A stretch of 64,000 bases of DNA from NCBI GenBank assembly GCA_021030905.1, contig JAGFMI010000003.1, positions 2,170,001 to 2,234,000 of the forward strand. Reading direction: 5' to 3'. The position numbers and the translations under genes are program-made. The stretch comes from Pyrenula massariospora (Eukaryota; Ascomycota; Eurotiomycetes; Pyrenulales; Pyrenulaceae). The notes beneath the pieces were generated by a model. That model was not told the origin of the DNA. It worked only from the letters and a program-made list of their open reading frames with translations, and searched no databases. Shown piece by piece: positions 59,252 to 64,000 of this stretch. How positions within the stretch are numbered: the stretch's first letter is position 1; every line of letters starts with the position of its first letter.

Positions 59252-61533
59252 ATGGCGGACCAATTCTTCTCCTTCGAGGCCACCATGTCGGATGTATCAA
59301 ATGCTCCAACTACTTATTATGACCCCAGCAGGCTAATCCAAATGGCCAAAACATCTAATCCTCAAGAATATTCGGATGCCCTTGCTTTTTGGAATCGCCC
59401 AGAGCCAGCTCGACCGATTTATGATACTGCTGAAGGAATGAATGCCCGTCCTACCATAGTTCCCATTACAGAACACGTTAAACATAGGCGGACAAGAAGT
59501 GGTTGTCTTACTTGTAGAAGTCGTCGCGTAAAATGCGACGAGGTGAGGCTGCCCTGTGAATTATTCTCATCCTTACTTACACTAACTTATTTCTAGGCAA
59601 GACCAATCTGCGATCGCTGCAAAAAGGGTAGCAGAGATTGCGTCTATCCCGAGCCCCCGGGTTCTGGTAAGGCAGCAAGCCGGTTAAAGACTGCTTCGAA
59701 GGAGCAGCAGGAAAGTTCCTCGTCTGATGAACACGATGAAGATACAAAGCTTGAGACTATTGTCGATGAGGAGCAGGAGAGTCCAACTGCAGCATCAAAA
59801 TCAAGGTCTGCGCAACCAGGGAAAGGTAAAACAGCGTCGCGAAAACAGAGCATGCAGTCCATGCAACGGAAGCGAGGATACCGACATACTTCTGAGTCGT
59901 CATCCACAAGTAAAGACAAAAGCCAGTCACCCTCAACTGATGCCTCTGGAACGTTCTCTGGATCTCAGACTCCCGCGTCTTCTTTACCTACCTTGTCGTC
60001 TGTAACCAGTACCCCCACAAAGGAGCGTCAGATCAATTCAGCGAGGTGGTCACATTTGAAACCTTCTTTACAAAAACTCCTTCACTTTCATGAGAGCGAG
60101 CTAAGCTTCTACCATTATTTCCTCAAGACCGACTTTAACGATTTTATCCATACCACATTCTTGGACATAGCTGTTTCACATGAGCCACTTCTATACGCAG
60201 TTGCGGGATTTGCGGCCTACCATCGGACATTGCGGGAACCGAGTGGTGCCTTGAAAGATTTCTTAAGCTATTATAGTCGGTCAATGACCTTGTTACGTGA
60301 AAGTCTCCAGGACAAGCAAAAAAATAATGAGGCCACTCTATTGACCATTTTGCAACTAGCTACCTTTGAGGTAAAAGGTCGACTCTTGGTCTGACTCTCT
60401 CGCTGACAGAAATATAGGAATACCTTGGTGACTGGATAAATCTGGCTGGGCATCATCGTGCTGCACATCACATGCTTCTGGAACTGTACAGTCCCGACAA
60501 CATAATGGCCACCGAAACAAGCCGACAGATATTAGCCTGGCATTCACGCTTTGATGTTGTAGTCGGCCTTCTTGCTGGGAGCGAGACAACGCTTGGGATG
60601 GACTGGTATACCGCTTGCAAGAGATGGCACGATGAAGAGGTAGACAGAGATCCTTTCGACGTCGAAAGCAGACTCGCTTCGTTTGTTTCGAATTACCGAG
60701 TCATGGGCCGAGATATGGCCGTGGTTTTCGGTCAACTCTCCCAGGGCAAGATTTCTATGGACGAATTCATGAACGAGAACCAGCGGATTGCCCAACTTAT
60801 CGTCGACATGAAAGAGAACCTCCAAGCTCTGAACGGCGACGAGCAACGGGTAACCTTTTTTCCCGACGCTCATCCTCTAGGTCCCGATGACATTGTTAAC
60901 CCCTACGTTCCAGGCGGCCTTTTCCGAGAGCCGCTTTTCACGCTTAACTACATGTGGAGTGATTGGTACGCAATGTCATTGATGCACTCTTATCAGCTTT
61001 CAACTGTCCTGCAACGGCCTATTTCCCCAGAATTAGAAACGTTTGCCTTGGAGCAATGTCGAATATTCGAAGCCATGGACCTATGGCCTGAGAGCCCAAA
61101 AGGGGCTACCTTGGGTGCTCATGCTAGTCTTGGAATTGCATGCGTCTTTTTGCCTAAAGACCAGCGGCATACCATGTGGGCACGTAGAAAGCTCGTAAAG
61201 CTCGAACAGCTGGGGTAAGAAGCATCTCATTAAATTCAAACTGTTATCCAGGTATTGACTTTTGCTAGATACATCTTCCCGACGACATTTCGAACAAGAA
61301 TGGCCGAGATGTGGCGTGATCCCTTGGTCAAAGACTGGTGGCTGCCCGACGGCGAAGGATATAATCCGCTACTACAGAGCATCCGAGCCTTCACTGAGGA
61401 ACGTGCCAATACTCAGGGCACTGCGGCGCAACCTCTGGACCACAAATCAGAAGATTTGCGCGACATGAAAGCGATCTTTTCGAAGCTCAACATTGACGAT
61501 AGCCCGAGGAGCTCGAGCTCCCCTGGCAGCTAA
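59252..61533 (+). CDS. Zn(II)2Cys6 fungal transcription factor
   Basis: Four exons (59252-59542, 59597-60370, 60418-61214, 61269-61533), 708 aa. The zinc cluster is at about residues 85-112: CLTCRSRRVKCDE then, across intron 1, ARPICDRCKKGSRDC, spacing C-x2-C-x6-C-x6-C-x2-C-x6-C. A Ser/Lys-rich linker follows. The rest is a fungal transcription-factor regulatory domain (LLYAVAGFAAYHRTL, EATLLTILQLATFEEYLGDW, AHHMLLELYSP, ALEQCRIFEAMDLW). The length is typical. The target genes are unknown. The gene has about 2.8 kb of gene-free DNA upstream. Confidence 0.92.
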
Positions 61534-62859
61534 TGAAAATATGGTTGGACGGGCTGACTTGTTTAGCAATTACTCTGCTTTTAGGCACGGCCTTGGACAC
61601 AATGTTTCCTTGGCAGCTGCAAATTTGAGATGGGGAAATCTGGTGGTTGGACTGAAATTCTTTTGCGACATTGCTTTTAGGCATACGCCTTGGACACAAC
61701 GTCCCGGGCCAGCAGCAACGTAAGGGGGAGTAGTAGCGCACGGCGTTATCGGGTTCAGCTTTTTGCCCTGGAGGGAAAACAGGACATGGTAGACAAACAA
61801 AGGTTTAGGAGGTGAGGGATCATATCATGTACATTACTCAAACAACAACCTGGGGCTGGGGTGGACAGGGAGGTGGTACCTACCTACCTCTAGGTAGAAG
61901 ACCCTACATACGTGCACATATGGGACGGGCAAGGTTCGGATTTTGCTCGGTATTCGGAAAGTGTCTATGTGTGCTTGACTCAATTGAAATTATCAGCCCG
62001 CTATCATTCGCTGTCTAGATTAAGTCGCCGAAAGCTGCGTGCCGATCTGTGACATTCCACATTCAGAGTGGACTGCCACGAAGTTACGGATCCAGGGAGG
62101 TGTCTCCGCTGTTCTTGTCCTGTGCTTGTCTGTCTGTCTATCTAGACCATGGACACTACACTATACTTGTTGACGTGATACCTGCATACTAACTCGCCTA
62201 CCTATCTATCTACGGCTTTGCCCGCCTCCCACCTCCTTCTGATGCACACCGAACATGCTATTTCATACAATACTTGAAGTTGGGCATGAGAGAGAGAGTA
62301 ACGAAGCGACGAGCCCTGTGACTTGACCTGAGAAGGGGGGGGGGGCAGAGGTTATGGGTAGCCTGCCAATCATGGTTAAGAGTGGGTGAATGAGATGGAG
62401 GGGGAGGGAAAAGGAGAGAAGAGGGGAGGAGAGGGGAGGGAGGAAGAGAAGGGATGGGAGTTAGGATGTATGTGGATAACAGTCTAGCTTATAGATATGA
62501 TGGGCAGCGGAAGGAAGGGTAGGCGGTCTTTCGGTCGTGTGGGAAGAAAGTGGATAAAGGGGGCGATATGGTTTATTTGTTTACATAGGTGTATATATAT
62601 ATGAAGAAATATCCGTGACCTATGCAAAATTCCTACGGAAGCCATCCATCCACTCGCTCAAGCTAATCGCCTGACGCCATACAAAGATAAGGCACATTTG
62701 CCAACGCCGTGTATGATGCTGTTGCTATATGACTCGAATAGAGAGCTTTTGGCATGCTACAGCCTAAAGCATATACCAACGCTTTCACCAATGCCATGCG
62801 GCTAAATCCTCCTCTTACAAAAACGCTCCGCTCGAAACGACGCAAGATCTGCACAGGTA
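61534..62859. other. Convergent intergenic region
   Basis: 3' ends of the Zn2Cys6 gene and ATG15. Holds a diverged direct repeat (61576-61621 and 61672-61719), an 11-base G run at 62335-62345, and a purine tract at 62395-62460. No gene seen. Confidence 0.5.
61576..61719. repeat. Imperfect direct repeat, two copies
   Basis: Both copies contain GCTTTTAGGCA, then CCTTGGACACAA(T/C)GT and a CAGC(T/A)GCAA-like end; starts are 96 bp apart. A local duplication, since diverged. Confidence 0.7.
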
Positions 62860-64000
62860 TCACAAGTCCTCGACCTCCGCCTTTGGTCTACCGACGCAGA
62901 TCAGGCCAAAGAAGATCCGCCGGGAGCATCGATCCGCGTGCGACGGCTCCGGCGACGGCGGCGTTGAGGTGGAAGTTCTGGTCGCCGTCGTAGTGTCTGT
63001 CTTGTCGCGACAACCGAACCAGCCTGGAGTGTGGCATGACGTTGTGCTGCTGTCGCCGCTGGTGGTAGAGGAGGGAGGGGTGGGTCGAGTGGCTGTTGTG
63101 ATGGTAGGGACCGGCATGGTCCGCAGCGATGAGGGAGATGGGGAAGAGGTGGAGGTCGTGGTGGTCGTAGTTGGGTCATTGCAGCCAAACCAGCCTGGCG
63201 TCTCGCAGGTCGAAGTACTGGTCGTGCTAGAGGAGGTAGTTGTCGTTTCAGAAGCGGTGGTCTCATCTCTGCAACCCCACCACCCAGGTGTCTTGCATGT
63301 CGTGGTTCGAGTGGATGAGGTGGTGGTGCTTGAGCTGGAAGACGTTGTAGTCTCCGTACCGTTGCTTTCGAAGTACTTCCAGTTGAAGCAATCCACACAC
63401 TCCGTGTCAGGCTTGCATTCGGCCAGGTCATCATATGCAAGAATGACGTTATCGATTACATTGTGGACTTTGTGATTTCCGATGCCAGAGCGCCAATTCT
63501 TATCGTTGACAGTATCGTATATGCATTCAAAACCAGTGTGACATTGGGATTCCATAGCGTAGCCACCGAGAGTACAGGACGCTGTTGCCCCGTTACACGT
63601 TCCCATGAATATTGGATCGGCGGTATGGCCAAAGTGGTAGGCCCCTGTGAACTGTCGAGTTTGGGGACGGGATGGGTCAATGTCGGGTGGGGCAGGGAGT
63701 CCAAGTCGGGATGCTGCAAGAGCCTCACCAGGAGCTTCGAAGGTGACAACAGGGAGACCAAAAGTCATACCGAGAAGGCTCGTGACGGCACCGCCGAGGG
63801 AGTGCCCTGTAAGCCAGACTTGGGAGTTTGGGTAGAGCGCAGTGACATTGGTATAGAGCTCGATAGCCGCTCGGTAGTATCGGTTCTCATTTTTGAGTGC
63901 TTTGACCAAACACGTCTGGTTGCAGGTATAGGTAGAAGAGTAGCAATCACAGACTTGCCGCCAGAAGTACTGGCCACCTTGAGCACAGCAGCAACTAAAG
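62860..64000 (-). CDS. ATG15: Autophagy lipase Atg15 (5' part beyond the window)
   Basis: Open from the right edge (first whole codon at 63999) to the stop at 62860; only the C-terminal 379 aa are present. It includes [35 protein letters not shown], then the lipase elbow [17 protein letters not shown] with the nucleophile Ser, [24 protein letters not shown] and [12 protein letters not shown]. This is the Atg15 pattern; the enzyme breaks down autophagic and multivesicular-body membranes in the vacuole. The Ser/Thr-rich tail contains three repeats of the C-x-TPGWxGC-x-D type ([30 protein letters not shown]), and ends KAEVEDL. Confidence 0.92.
   Translation of the reverse strand, partial: FSCCCAQGGQYFWRQVCDCYSSTYTCNQTCLVKALKNENRYYRAAIELYTNVTALYPNSQVWLTGHSLGGAVTSLLGMTFGLPVVTFEAPGEALAASRLGLPAPPDIDPSRPQTRQFTGAYHFGHTADPIFMGTCNGATASCTLGGYAMESQCHTGFECIYDTVNDKNWRSGIGNHKVHNVIDNVILAYDDLAECKPDTECVDCFNWKYFESNGTETTTSSSSSTTTSSTRTTTCKTPGWWGCRDETTASETTTTSSSTTSTSTCETPGWFGCNDPTTTTTTSTSSPSPSSLRTMPVPTITTATRPTPPSSTTSGDSSTTSCHTPGWFGCRDKTDTTTATRTSTSTPPSPEPSHADRCSRRIFFGLICVGRPKAEVEDL

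Noticed and set aside
1-64000. tRNA, 5S rRNA, transposon, virus-derived and telomeric sequences
   Set aside because: I looked for B-box-like GGTTCGAATCC motifs, 5S-like sequence, reverse transcriptase or transposase motifs and TTAGGG arrays and saw none. A covariance-model or repeat search could still find short or decayed copies.

Overview
The window is nuclear DNA of a filamentous ascomycete (Pezizomycotina). This follows from the short introns (about 45-120 bp, GT..AG, usually with a CTAAC/CTGAC-like branch point), the compact gene spacing, and the gene families: Zn(II)2Cys6 factor, Msb2 mucin, Atg15, Ppn1, DHA2-type MFS, Atp19. Class and genus cannot be told from the sequence; Leotiomycetes or Sordariomycetes would fit, but that is only an impression. 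I see no rRNA, tRNA, CRISPR array, transposon or virus-derived element.

Layout. 0-5 kb: an acidic low-complexity protein and an RBM25/Snu71-type U1 snRNP splicing factor, both on minus. 6.5-11.5 kb: a large C2H2/CUE-like nuclear-type protein and a predicted membrane protein, both plus. 12.6-13.8 kb: a very divergent 14-3-3-like protein (minus). 14-20 kb: a small spliced gene and the vacuolar endopolyphosphatase Ppn1. 20-26 kb: a DUF3237 protein in eight exons, a PSI-domain membrane protein and an MFS exporter. 26-30.5 kb: two head-to-head pairs, Mtp18/MTFP1 with ATP synthase subunit k, and a penicillin-acyltransferase-like (peptidase C45) protein with the AcpS-type phosphopantetheinyl transferase Ppt2. 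32-40.7 kb: a formate/nitrite transporter, a glycine-rich 11-residue repeat protein, an amidase, an acyl-CoA dehydrogenase ending in SKL, and a basic hypothetical protein. 40.7-46.9 kb: gene-poor, upstream of the signalling mucin Msb2. 51.9-64 kb: a RING-H2 ligase with a likely myristoylation signal, an Rrn11/TAF1A-like Pol I factor, a Zn2Cys6 factor and the 3' part of Atg15, which runs off the right edge.

How they fit together. Most genes are unrelated housekeeping neighbours; there is no convincing secondary-metabolite cluster, although the C45 acyltransferase, the Ppt2 gene and the MFS exporter lie within 7 kb. Mitochondrial functions recur (Mtp18, Atp19, Ppt2), as do vacuolar or peroxisomal ones (Ppn1, Atg15, acyl-CoA dehydrogenase). 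Coding models were built by eye by joining exons at consensus splice sites; every spliced model given keeps an open frame and totals a multiple of three.

The most unusual signal is compositional. At least nine GC-rich islands, nearly all inside genes, go from a C-rich arm to a G-rich arm along the plus strand whichever way the gene runs. This is described in the findings.
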